A stretch of 64,000 nt of DNA from Alloprevotella sp. Lung230 (lineage in GTDB: Bacteria > Bacteroidota > Bacteroidia > Bacteroidales > Bacteroidaceae), in the NCBI RefSeq assembly GCF_014385435.1, contig NZ_JACSUD010000001.1, positions 186,001 through 250,000 of the forward strand, read 5' to 3'. This document shows, one piece after another, positions 57,004 through 64,000 of the stretch (positions within the stretch are counted from its first letter, which is position 1; the number at the start of each line of letters is the position of its first letter). The notes under the pieces were generated by a model. It worked only from the letters and a program-made list of their open reading frames with translations, had not been told where the DNA came from and searched no databases. Made by a program: the position numbers and the translations under genes.

Positions 57004-57108
57004 CATCTTGAAATGGACAGTGTCAATCTTGAAACAGACAATGCTAATCTCGAAAGAGGCAGCGCTAATCTTGGAACAGGCGGCGCTAATCTTGGAACAA
57101 ACGGCGCG
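57004..57108 (-). repeat. 21-bp tandem repeats, copy 2 (five units)
   Basis: Five units of exactly 21 bp start at 57004, 57025, 57046, 57067 and 57088. The rightmost unit contains the last codons and TAG of the gene at 57086-57673. Because 21 is a multiple of three, four successive units bring a stop codon (TAG, TAG, TAG, TGA) into the same frame; the leftmost unit has GAG there. Confidence 0.85.
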
Positions 57109-57673
57109 CGCCGGCAAAAATTTCGTTTTTACGGTCGATGGTTTTCACGCGAAATTTGCGGCCGCCCACTTTGGTGAGTCGTCCGTTGCGCTTCAAGGCT
57201 TCGCGGTCGGTGATCCACTCTTCGGCGGGGAAGAAGGTCTCTTCGCCGTTGCGGTCAAAGGGCTCGTAGGCGTAGCGGATGTTGCGCATCATGATGTCGA
57301 AAGCTCCCTCTTTGGCCAACACCACCAACTGGTAGCGCACCGTGGCGCGATCCCAAACGAGGGAGTTGCGTTTGAACCAAAGGTACTCCTCGACCGATGC
57401 CGCCACAACACCACTGTCGGGGGACACCTCCGTCAAGCGCGAAGTAGGAAGCTTTTCGGGCACTTCTACAAGGCTGCGCACATATTGTTCCAGCCGCGCC
57501 ACCAGTTCTGCACGACTCTTGCCGGGGAGGTCGTAATGTTCGGCAAAAACAATCATTCCGTTCTGCTCGGGCACAGCCCCTGCCAGATAGGGCGTTTCGT
57601 CAAGCGTTTTTTTCTGTGCGGTAGTGGTGAGCAGCGGAAGGGCGAAGAAGAGGAGGAGCAAAAGGTGTTTCAT
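57086..57673 (-). CDS. Small secreted protein, DUF4468-like
   Basis: The 195-residue product has a signal peptide (MKHLLLLLFFALPLLTTTAQ) and a body (GMIVFAEHYDLPGKSRAELVARLEQYVRSLVE..., then TVRYQLVVLAKEGAFDIMMRNIRYAYEP) that resembles the Bacteroidota DUF4468 proteins, in which a promised motif of induced-strand pattern follows a GKS.xEL segment. Assignment is by recollection of the pattern and is moderate. Its function is unknown. The C-terminal codons and stop overlap the first of the 21-bp repeats. A 3' fragment is found at 47210-47505. It ends 93 nt before the acyl-CoA dehydrogenase gene's stop region and shares its strand. Confidence 0.75.
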   Translation of the reverse strand: MKHLLLLLFFALPLLTTTAQKKTLDETPYLAGAVPEQNGMIVFAEHYDLPGKSRAELVARLEQYVRSLVEVPEKLPTSRLTEVSPDSGVVAASVEEYLWFKRNSLVWDRATVRYQLVVLAKEGAFDIMMRNIRYAYEPFDRNGEETFFPAEEWITDREALKRNGRLTKVGGRKFRVKTIDRKNEIFAGARRLFQD

Positions 57674-57766
57674 ATACTGAGTTTTTGTGAGGTGAGCAGA
57701 TGTTGGAGAGAAAACACATTGCAGGTCATACAGAGATGACCCGCAATGTGTCTTTGAGAGGGTCGT

Positions 57767-59476
57767 TTAGGCTTTGCGGTAGAAGTCGAGGTCTTCCAAT
57801 TGCAAGTCCATAATATACTGATGGTGCTTGGCCACTTCGGCATCTACAAAGCGGGCGTAAACCTGCGCCGACTTCTCGAAAAGTTCGGGGGCTTTCGAAG
57901 CATTGTAGATGAGCAGGTGGAGCATGATGCCATCGGCCGCGATTTCGACCAGATGGCGGGCGCAGAGGTCTTGGAACTCCTGATTGCCCACTTCCTTCAC
58001 ACGCTCAACGGCTGCTTCAAGACGATCGGCGATGGTCTTGGCACGCTCTTGCAGCGGACGCATAGAGGCGCTGACTTCCTGCTGTTCATATTCGCGCATC
58101 TGAGCGAGATAGGAACCATTCGTAACGAAGCGAATGGCCGCCACCACTTGAAGTTGCGTCGTGCCTTCGTAGATCGATGTGATGCGGGCATCGCGGGCAA
58201 TACGCTGGATGGGATAGTCCATCATGAAGCCCGAACCGCCATGAATCTGCAAGGCATCATAAGCATTTTGGTTGCAGTATTCCGAGTTCATACCTTTGGC
58301 GAGGGGCGTGAGCGAATCGGCTAATTTGTTGTAGAGTTTCATCTCTGCGCGCTCTTCGGGGGTGAGTTTTCGTTCGCGCGAAATGTCCTCGAGTGCCTTG
58401 TAGATGTCCACGCAGCGTGCCGTCTGATAGAGCAAAGCACGACCGGCATCCAATTTGGCCTTCATCGTGGCCAGCATGTCGTAGACCGCGGGGAAGTGAA
58501 TGATGGCCTTACCGAATTGTTCACGGTCGCGAGCGTAAGCCAAGCCTTCGTTGTAGGCAGCCTGCGAGAGGCCGACCGACTGGGCGGCTATGCCGAGACG
58601 AGCACCATTCATCAAGGCCATGACATATTTGATCAGCCCCATGCGCGTGGAACCGCAGAGTTCGGCTTTGGCATTCTTGTAGACGAGTTCACAGGTGGGA
58701 CTGCCGTGGATACCGAGTTTATGCTCAATACGGCGCACGTTCACGCCGCCATCGCGCTTGTCATAGATAAACATCGACAGACCGCGGCCATCGGTCGTTC
58801 CCTCTTCCGAACGTGCCAGCACAAGGTGGATGTCGGCATCGCCGTTGGTGATGAAACGTTTCACGCCGTTCAAGCGCCAGCAGTTATTTTCCTCGTCATA
58901 AGAAGCCTTGAGCATCACGCTCTGAAGGTCGGAACCGGCATCGGGTTCTGTGAGGTCCATCGACATGGTTTCACCGTGGGCAATGCGGGGAATGAAGCGA
59001 GCGTGCTGGTCTTCGTTTCCAAATTCGTAGAGGGTTTCGATGCAGTCTTGGAGCGACCAAATGTTGCCGAAGCCGGCATCGCTCGCTGCCACGAGTTCGG
59101 CACACATGGTGTAGGGCATGATGGGAAAATTCAAGCCTTCGTAGCGGCGAGGCATGGTCATGCCGTTCATGCCGGCGCTGACCATAGCGTCCAAGTTACG
59201 CTGTGTGCCGGAAGCATAACGCACGCGGTCGCCTTCGTGGTGCGGCCCTTCGAGGTCTACGCCTTCCGCATTTTCAGCAATCGTGGTACCGGCAATTTCG
59301 CCCACGATGTCCAGCACGCGGTCGTAATTGTCCATCGCATCAGCATGGTCAAGAGGGGCGGTGTCGAACTCGTCTTTGTCGCGGAAGTTGCGCTCTTTGA
59401 GTTCGACGATACGTTGCATAAGGGGGTGGTTGAGCTCGAAACGAAGTTCGGGGTGCTCAGTATAGTGATTTGCCAT
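57767..59476 (-). CDS. Acyl-CoA dehydrogenase family protein
   Basis: The 569-residue flavoprotein would oxidise an acyl-CoA (or run in reverse as a reductase) and pass electrons to the ETF encoded just upstream. It has the acyl-CoA dehydrogenase core: MDLTEPDAGSDLQSV, WRLNGVKRFITNGDAD, REQFGKAIIHFPAVYDMLATM, LQIHGGSGFMMDYPIQRIARDARITSIYEGTTQLQ with the catalytic Glu in YEGT. The product is longer than the usual 380 residues because of N- and C-terminal extensions (the last 110 residues are helical), as in other long bacterial ACADs. The start 18 nt after the etfA stop supports an etfB-etfA-acd operon. Its substrate is unknown. Confidence 0.93.
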   Translation of the reverse strand: MANHYTEHPELRFELNHPLMQRIVELKERNFRDKDEFDTAPLDHADAMDNYDRVLDIVGEIAGTTIAENAEGVDLEGPHHEGDRVRYASGTQRNLDAMVSAGMNGMTMPRRYEGLNFPIMPYTMCAELVAASDAGFGNIWSLQDCIETLYEFGNEDQHARFIPRIAHGETMSMDLTEPDAGSDLQSVMLKASYDEENNCWRLNGVKRFITNGDADIHLVLARSEEGTTDGRGLSMFIYDKRDGGVNVRRIEHKLGIHGSPTCELVYKNAKAELCGSTRMGLIKYVMALMNGARLGIAAQSVGLSQAAYNEGLAYARDREQFGKAIIHFPAVYDMLATMKAKLDAGRALLYQTARCVDIYKALEDISRERKLTPEERAEMKLYNKLADSLTPLAKGMNSEYCNQNAYDALQIHGGSGFMMDYPIQRIARDARITSIYEGTTQLQVVAAIRFVTNGSYLAQMREYEQQEVSASMRPLQERAKTIADRLEAAVERVKEVGNQEFQDLCARHLVEIAADGIMLHLLIYNASKAPELFEKSAQVYARFVDAEVAKHHQYIMDLQLEDLDFYRKA

Positions 59477-59494
59477 TGTAGTAGAATGAAAAGG

Positions 59495-60517
59495 TTATTT
59501 GCTGTTTTGCTTGTAGTACTTGATCATCTTGGGCACCACCTCTTCGACAGAACCCGTGATGACGTAGTCGGCCAGTGCATTGATGGGGGCATTGGGGTCG
59601 GTGTTGATGGAAATCACAATGCCGCTTTCCTTCATTCCGGCCACGTGCTGGATGGCGCCCGAGATGCCACAAGCGATGTAGACTTTGGGGCGGATGGTCA
59701 CGCCCGTCTGCCCGATTTGCAGGTCGTGCTCGCAGAAACCGGCATCGACCGCAGCGCGGCTCGCCCCGACCTCTCCGTGGAGTTCTTCGGCAAGTTTGCG
59801 CAGCAAGTCGAAGTTTTCCTTCGAGCCCACACCGTAACCGCCGGCCACCACGATGGGAGCACCCTTGAGGTTGTTCTTGGCCTTTTCCACTTGGCGTTCG
59901 ATGACCTTGACCACATAATCTTCGGGCGCAACAAAGTCGGCCACGTTTTCATACACGACTTCGCCCTTGTAGTGCTCGTCCACGATTTCCGCCTTCATCA
60001 CGCCGGAGCGAACGGTGGCCATCTGCGGGCGGTTGTCGGGGTTGATGATGGTGGCGACGATGTTACCGCCAAAGGCAGGGCGAATCTGATAGAGGAGATG
60101 GTCGTAGTGCTTACCGGCTTTCTTGTCGTCGTAGTCGCCGATTTCGAGCGCGGTGCAGTCGGCCGTCAATCCGCTGGTGAGAGCGGAGCTGACGCGCGGG
60201 CCGAGGTCACGACCGATGACGGTGGCGCCCATCAAGCAGATTTGCGGCTGTTCGCGCCGGAAGAGGCCGATGAGGATGGAGGCGTGGGGGCGCGTGGTGT
60301 AAGGCGACAGCCCGGGGGCGTCGAACACGTGGAGCACGTCTACACCGTAGGGCATAATTGCCTTTTCGACCAGCCCTTTGATGCCCTCGCCGGCTACAAC
60401 AGCTTCGAGTTTCACACCCAGTTCGTTGGCTAGTTTGCGGCCTTTGGTGAGCAGTTCGAAGCTCACTTCTTCAATTTGCGTTCCTTCGATTTCGCAATAT
60501 ACATATACACTATTCAT
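59495..60517 (-). CDS. etfA: Electron transfer flavoprotein, alpha subunit
   Basis: The 340-residue subunit holds the FAD of the ETF heterodimer. The C-terminal FAD-binding region is clear: GGYGVGSKENFDLLRKLAEELHGEVGASRAAVDAG, GQTGVTIRPKVYIACGISGAIQHVAGM and INTDPNAPINALADYVITG. The gene starts only 3 nt after the etfB stop, so the two are translationally linked. Confidence 0.96.
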   Translation of the reverse strand: MNSVYVYCEIEGTQIEEVSFELLTKGRKLANELGVKLEAVVAGEGIKGLVEKAIMPYGVDVLHVFDAPGLSPYTTRPHASILIGLFRREQPQICLMGATVIGRDLGPRVSSALTSGLTADCTALEIGDYDDKKAGKHYDHLLYQIRPAFGGNIVATIINPDNRPQMATVRSGVMKAEIVDEHYKGEVVYENVADFVAPEDYVVKVIERQVEKAKNNLKGAPIVVAGGYGVGSKENFDLLRKLAEELHGEVGASRAAVDAGFCEHDLQIGQTGVTIRPKVYIACGISGAIQHVAGMKESGIVISINTDPNAPINALADYVITGSVEEVVPKMIKYYKQNSK

Positions 60518-60520
60518 GGC

Positions 60521-61390
60521 TTATCCGATGGTGTGGCTTTCGAGGAGTTCAACAATCAAATTTTCTACTTCGGCATCCGAACTGCCCAGTCGTTGGCTTT
60601 CTTTGGCCTTGAAAACGATGTTTTGCACCGTTTTCACCTTGGTGGGCGAACCGGAGAGGCCGCATTGTGCGAGGTCGGCCTCGATGTCGGCCACGCCCCA
60701 CTGCGTGAGGTTGAGGTAGGGTTTCTTGTCGTATTCCTCAGCGTGTGGGAGTTCTGCGGGCTTTTCGGCAGGTGCCAGTGCGCGCTTGTATTTCATAAGG
60801 AGTTTGGCGTTGCGGGGGCGGCAGGGGGCGGCAGAACCGGTGACGGTGAGCAGCAGGGGCAGAGGCGCTTCGACCTTCTCTACCCCGCCGTCGATGCGAC
60901 GCGTGGCGGTGAGTGTGTTGTCGCAAAGTCCATTGACCTCCTCAACGTAGGTGATTTGGTTGATGCCCAGTTTTTCGGCCACTTGCGGCCCGACTTGTGC
61001 GGTGTCGCCGTCGATGGCTTGACGACCGCAAACGATGACATCGGGCACACCGATTTTGCGAATGGCTTGCGAGAGCACGTAGGACGTGGCGAGGGAATCG
61101 GCGCCGCCCATAGCGCGGTCGGTGAGGAGGACGCCGGCATCCGTGCCGCGGTAAAGTCCCTCACGGAGCACTTCGGCCGCCTTGGGCAGGCCCATGGTGA
61201 GCATCGTGATGGTCGAGCCGGGATGGGCTTCTTTCAGACGAAGCGCCAGTTCGAGCGCATTGAGGTCGTCGGGATTGACGATGGCAGGCAGTGCTGCGCG
61301 ATTGACGGTACCTTGCGGCGTCATCGCATCTTTGCCCACATTGCGGGTGTCGGGTACTTGCTTGGCAAGTACAACAATTTTCAGACTCAT
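60521..61390 (-). CDS. etfB: Electron transfer flavoprotein, beta subunit
   Basis: The 289-residue subunit begins [31 protein letters not shown] and contains [16 protein letters not shown] and [25 protein letters not shown], the nucleotide-binding signature of ETF beta. It is the first gene of the etfB-etfA-acd unit. I could not find a TAnnTTTG box in the 96 nt behind the nagA terminator, so its promoter is uncertain. In anaerobic relatives such ETFs serve acyl-CoA metabolism or electron bifurcation; which applies here is not visible. Confidence 0.96.
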   Translation of the reverse strand: [289 protein letters not shown]

Positions 61391-61430
61391 GTTGTGGTGA
61401 TAGTCGATTAAGAAAGAGAAAAAGGAAAAG

Positions 61431-61476
61431 AAAAATCCCCCACTCCCACCTTTGCAGAAAGGGGGAGAGGGGGAGG
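61431..61476 (-). terminator. Terminator of nagA
   Basis: C- and G-rich arms at about 61437-61450 and 61461-61476 pair (TCCCCCTCTCCCCC with GGTGGGAGTGGGGGA, imperfect) and are followed on the minus strand by TTTTTCTTTTCC, just past the nagA stop. Confidence 0.75.
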
Positions 61477-61486
61477 AATAAGAGAC

Positions 61487-62644
61487 TTAAAGGTCGTTGC
61501 GCTTGACGTTGCCGTTTTGCATCACAAACTTGATTTCGATGTCCTTGTCGAACATGATGATGTCGGCATCGTGGCCTTTCTTGATGTAGCCCTTGCGGTC
61601 GTCAATCTTCATGATGCGAGCGGGCACTTCGGCAATCATGCGACAGGCGTCTTCCATGGGGATGTCGGCTTCCTTGACGGCGGTGCGCACAAGGCGGTCC
61701 ATCGTGGAGATGGAGCCGGCCAAAGCACTGCGGTCGGCCAGTTTGCACACGCCGTCTTCGATGATGACGCGGGGATCGAAGTTGTAGGTCGACTTCGAAG
61801 CACTGCACGCCAGCGAGTCGGTCACGAAGCACATGTTCTTCACGCCCTTGGCATTGTAGATTTGGCGCATCAGCACGGGAGGCACGTGAATACCGTCGGA
61901 AATCACCTCTACCGTGAAGTCGTCGATGGCAAAGACGCTCTCTACCACACCCACTTTCTTGAACTCGCGGGCTTTGGTGAGGCTGCTCATCGCGTTGGTG
62001 AAGTGAGTAGCGTGGTTGGCGCCAGCTTTATAGGCCATGAGCACATCGTCCCAGCCGCCGTCGGTGTGGGCCACCGAGGGTTTGCAACCGTGCTCCACGC
62101 AGCATTCATAGAACTCCTTCGCACCGGGCAGTTCGGGAGCAGCATCCCAACGCTTCACGCAGTCGGTGCTTTCGAGGATTTCTTTGTATTCCTTGGGGTC
62201 GGGGTTGCGGATGATGTCGGGCATCTGTGCACCGGCCTTCTTCAAGTTGAAATAAGGCCCTTCCAAGTGCAAACCCATGATGGGGCTGCCGGGCTCTTTC
62301 ATCAGGCGTTCGCACGTTTTGATGGCGGCGTCAATCATTTCGCGGGTGCTCGACGAGAGGGTGGGATAAATGGCGGTTGTGCCGTATTGCATGTGGGCGT
62401 CTACGGCCGTGCGGAAAGCCTCTTCTGTACCTTCCATAAAGTCGCGGCCACCACCACCGTGGATGTGAAGTTCGATGCCACCGGGCACGATGTCACAGCC
62501 TTTGGCATCGATGATTTCAGCGCCTACGATGGGGCGTTCGTTGTTGGCAACTTCGACGATTTTGCCGTCTTCGACAAGCACACTACCGCCTTCGAGCCAA
62601 CCTTCGGGCGTGAGAATGCGACCATTGGTGAGTTGTTTAAGCAT
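61487..62644 (-). CDS. nagA: N-acetylglucosamine-6-phosphate deacetylase
   Basis: This cytoplasmic amidohydrolase converts GlcNAc-6-P to GlcN-6-P and acetate in amino-sugar catabolism. The 385-residue product has the metal site GGIELHIHGGGG, GLHLEGPYFN with the metal-binding Glu, AHTDGG, ANHATHFTNAMSSL and the catalytic Asp in CFVTDSLAC. The metal site HxH is complete. It would use GlcNAc freed by the GH20 enzyme after phosphorylation by a kinase not in the window. It is separated from etfB by a terminator. Promoter and leader structure are noted separately. Confidence 0.95.
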   Translation of the reverse strand: MLKQLTNGRILTPEGWLEGGSVLVEDGKIVEVANNERPIVGAEIIDAKGCDIVPGGIELHIHGGGGRDFMEGTEEAFRTAVDAHMQYGTTAIYPTLSSSTREMIDAAIKTCERLMKEPGSPIMGLHLEGPYFNLKKAGAQMPDIIRNPDPKEYKEILESTDCVKRWDAAPELPGAKEFYECCVEHGCKPSVAHTDGGWDDVLMAYKAGANHATHFTNAMSSLTKAREFKKVGVVESVFAIDDFTVEVISDGIHVPPVLMRQIYNAKGVKNMCFVTDSLACSASKSTYNFDPRVIIEDGVCKLADRSALAGSISTMDRLVRTAVKEADIPMEDACRMIAEVPARIMKIDDRKGYIKKGHDADIIMFDKDIEIKFVMQNGNVKRNDL

Positions 62645-62670
62645 GGATTATGATTGAGTTTTAGTGAAAC

Positions 62671-62702
62671 AAAAAAACCGGCTCGAGCGCTCTTGTTCGG
62701 TT
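62671..62702 (-). promoter_or_regulatory. Terminator-like hairpin in the nagA leader
   Basis: On the minus strand AACCG and CGGTT pair around AACAAGAGCGCTCGAGC and run straight into seven T, 27 nt before the nagA ATG and inside its predicted transcript. The stem is short. It might be an attenuator. Confidence 0.4.
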
Positions 62703-62781
62703 GAGGAAAAGGCGCAGAGCTTTATCTTATAGAAAATTCTACACCATTGCACCACCCTGCTTCGGGTGCGCAATAGTGCAG

Positions 62782-62789
62782 CAAATTTA
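62782..62789 (-). promoter_or_regulatory. -7 box of nagA
   Basis: TAAATTTG on the minus strand, predicting a leader of about 130 nt. No TTG at -33 is evident. Confidence 0.55.
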
Positions 62790-63049
62790 CTACTTATTTT
62801 GCTAATTGCACCTTCCACAGACAATAATTTGCAAAAAAAAGAGTTGCTTATGAAGATAGATGTTCAAAATTAAGCAGACTTCTTTCCTTAGGCAATTCTA
62901 CTTGGCTTCTCATCTTTGCCAATCTTTGCCGGCATCCGACGGCCGGCTATCCTTTGTAAAGCCTGCCCTTTTCCATCATCCCATCGACTGAACGACACGC
63001 AACAGCTCCATTTCCGACGACCTTTCGTCAGAAACTCCTCCCTTATCAT
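62790..63049. other. Intergenic region before the PorE-like gene
   Basis: Between divergent nagA and the PorE-like gene. It contains TGTTCAAAATTAA at about 62864-62876, like the ends of the MITE-like family, but the rest aligns poorly, so it is at most a decayed copy. No clear TAnnTTTG box was found for the plus-strand gene. Confidence 0.4.
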
Positions 63050-64000
63050 ATGAGACCACAATTACTCCCCCTTACCCTCCTCTTAACGCTTCTCCTCCTA
63101 CTGACCGCCTGCACCACCGCCGAACGAAGTGCACGCCGTGCCGAACGTGCCATGGCCATCGGCGAATATGCCGAAGCGGCCGCGCTCTATCAGAAAGCCT
63201 ATCGCCTCACCTCCATCAAAGAGAAGGAGCAACGCGGACGGCTGGCCTTCCTTATGGGCGAAGCCTACCGCCGCTACGGCTACTCCTCGCGTGCCCTCGG
63301 CGCCTACCGCACGGCGGAGCGCTACAAATATGTCGACACGCTCACCTATCTGCGCATCGGCCAGATGTCGCTCCTCAAAGGCGACTACAAAGGGGCGGAA
63401 AAGGCATTTCGGCAACACATCTTCCACCAACCCGACAACGCGGCAGCGGCCATCGGACTGCAAAGCGCGGAGCACGCGGTCGCCACACGCAATGCCGGTT
63501 CGCTCTACACCGTGCGCCTCGCCGGCAACTTCAACAGCAACCGTGCCGACTACTCTCCGGCCCTCCTCGGCACGGACAAGGAACAACAACTCTACTTCAC
63601 CTCCAATCGCAGCGCAGCGGCCGGCAACACGCTTTCGGGCATTACGGGACAGAAGCCCGGTGACCTCTTCGTGGTGCGCCAAGACGAGAAAGGTCGATGG
63701 AAAGCGCCCGAACTCATAGAATCCCTCAGTTCGGACAATGACGAAGGCACACCGGCCTTTTCGCCCGATGGGAAGACGATGTACCTCACCGTCTGCACCA
63801 CCCATCCCGAATATCCACGCATGGCCGAAATTTGGACTTCGGCACGTACCGACGCTTCGTGGGGCAAACCACAGGCGCTCAAACTCAGTGCCGACACCCT
63901 CTCCAACTACGCCCATCCCGCTCCCTCGCCCGATGGACGATGGCTCTACTTCGTCTCCGATATGCCCGGCGGCGAAGGAGGTCTCGACCTCTGGCGCGCT
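63050..64000 (+). CDS. PorE-like T9SS lipoprotein, N-terminal part (runs off right edge)
   Basis: From the ATG at 63050 the frame is open for 317 codons to the window end. A lipoprotein signal ends in LLLLLTAC (lipobox, Cys21). It is followed by TPR-like helices (RAMAIGEYAEAAALYQKAYRLT; GYSSRALGAYRTAERYKYV; LLKGDYKGAEKAFRQHIF) and then PD40/WD40-like blades (YSPALLGTDKEQQLYFTSNR; GTPAFSPDGKTMYLTV; HPAPSPDGRWLYFVSDMPGGEGGLDLW). This lipobox-TPR-PD40 order is that of PorE, an OmpA-like component of the type IX secretion machinery; the CRD and OmpA domains expected at the end lie outside the window. Other PD40/OmpA proteins remain possible. Confidence 0.8.
   Translation, partial: MRPQLLPLTLLLTLLLLLTACTTAERSARRAERAMAIGEYAEAAALYQKAYRLTSIKEKEQRGRLAFLMGEAYRRYGYSSRALGAYRTAERYKYVDTLTYLRIGQMSLLKGDYKGAEKAFRQHIFHQPDNAAAAIGLQSAEHAVATRNAGSLYTVRLAGNFNSNRADYSPALLGTDKEQQLYFTSNRSAAAGNTLSGITGQKPGDLFVVRQDEKGRWKAPELIESLSSDNDEGTPAFSPDGKTMYLTVCTTHPEYPRMAEIWTSARTDASWGKPQALKLSADTLSNYAHPAPSPDGRWLYFVSDMPGGEGGLDLWRA

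Larger units (their letters stand above)
56356..57085. other. Repeat-rich intergenic region, copy 2
   Basis: Near-identical to 46505-47209. Here the large hairpin is perfect: CCATGCTGTTGGCGTTT at 56833-56849 and its complement at 56872-56888, preceded by GTCGCCAC/GTGGCGAC (56797-56804, 56819-56826). Promoter, G tract, terminator and tandem repeats are annotated separately. No supported gene. Confidence 0.65.

Noticed and set aside
63129-63719. 196-codon plus-strand frame inside the PorE-like gene
   Set aside because: It is a shifted frame of the lipoprotein gene starting at 63050, whose own frame has a lipobox, TPR and PD40 blades.

Overview
The window comes from a member of the Bacteroidota, most likely order Bacteroidales and probably Prevotellaceae. 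Three things support this. Most genes are preceded by the Bacteroidota promoter form (TTG, about 19-20 nt, TAnnTTTG). Secreted proteins carry the signal-peptide and C-terminal motifs usual in organisms with a type IX secretion system (T9SS). The window ends in a lipoprotein that looks like the T9SS component PorE. No phage genes, transposase, CRISPR array or rRNA are visible; there is one tRNA.

Layout. 1-1855 (-) is the N-terminal 618 codons of a large SprB-like surface protein that runs off the left edge. 2604-6275 (-) is a secreted GH20 beta-N-acetylhexosaminidase. 6.5-38.6 kb is mostly housekeeping: asnS, serB, two tandem deoxynucleoside kinases, a long RluA-type pseudouridine synthase, a DegQ/HtrA protease, tRNA-Ser(GCU), a GH109-like Gfo/Idh/MocA protein, a D-2-hydroxyacid dehydrogenase, a TonB-dependent receptor with hemG, an HU-like DNA-binding protein, PBP1A, guaA, mscL, gapA, valS, a YceD-like protein with rpmF, fabH, era, then a ricin-like/GEVED secreted protein with a serine-type sulfatase. 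57.1-64 kb holds a small secreted protein, an acyl-CoA dehydrogenase with etfA and etfB, nagA, and the start of the PorE-like lipoprotein. GH20, the GH109-like protein, the sulfatase and NagA together suggest use of amino sugars from host glycans; this is inference.

The most unusual region is 36.7-57.4 kb. It is an imperfect tandem duplication of about 10 kb whose breakpoints I can place at 36709, 47505/47506 and 57381. Each copy carries a giant secreted SprB-repeat-type protein (2291 and 2301 residues) followed on the same strand by a 202-residue secreted partner. The signal peptides, the last 200 or so residues and the flanking non-coding DNA are almost identical between copies, while the long middle of the giant protein has diverged strongly. 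This conserved-ends, variable-middle mosaic points to recombination-driven diversification of a surface antigen. Upstream of each giant-gene promoter is a homopolymeric G tract (on the coding strand) of 8 residues in one copy and 9 in the other, a candidate phase-variation switch. The second copy's sulfatase has lost 977 bp including the active site, and gene fragments lie at the junction.

The intergenic DNA is also rich in repeats: a family of about 190-bp MITE-like elements with terminal inverted repeats (9.6, 16.7 and a truncated one at 25.4 kb), a bipartite inverted-repeat element at 14.75 kb, three 13-bp palindromes spaced exactly 21 bp apart at 15.0 kb, four 22-bp tandem repeats in the leader of the HU-like gene, and 21-bp tandem repeats that copy the 3' end and stop codon of the gene at 57.1 kb.
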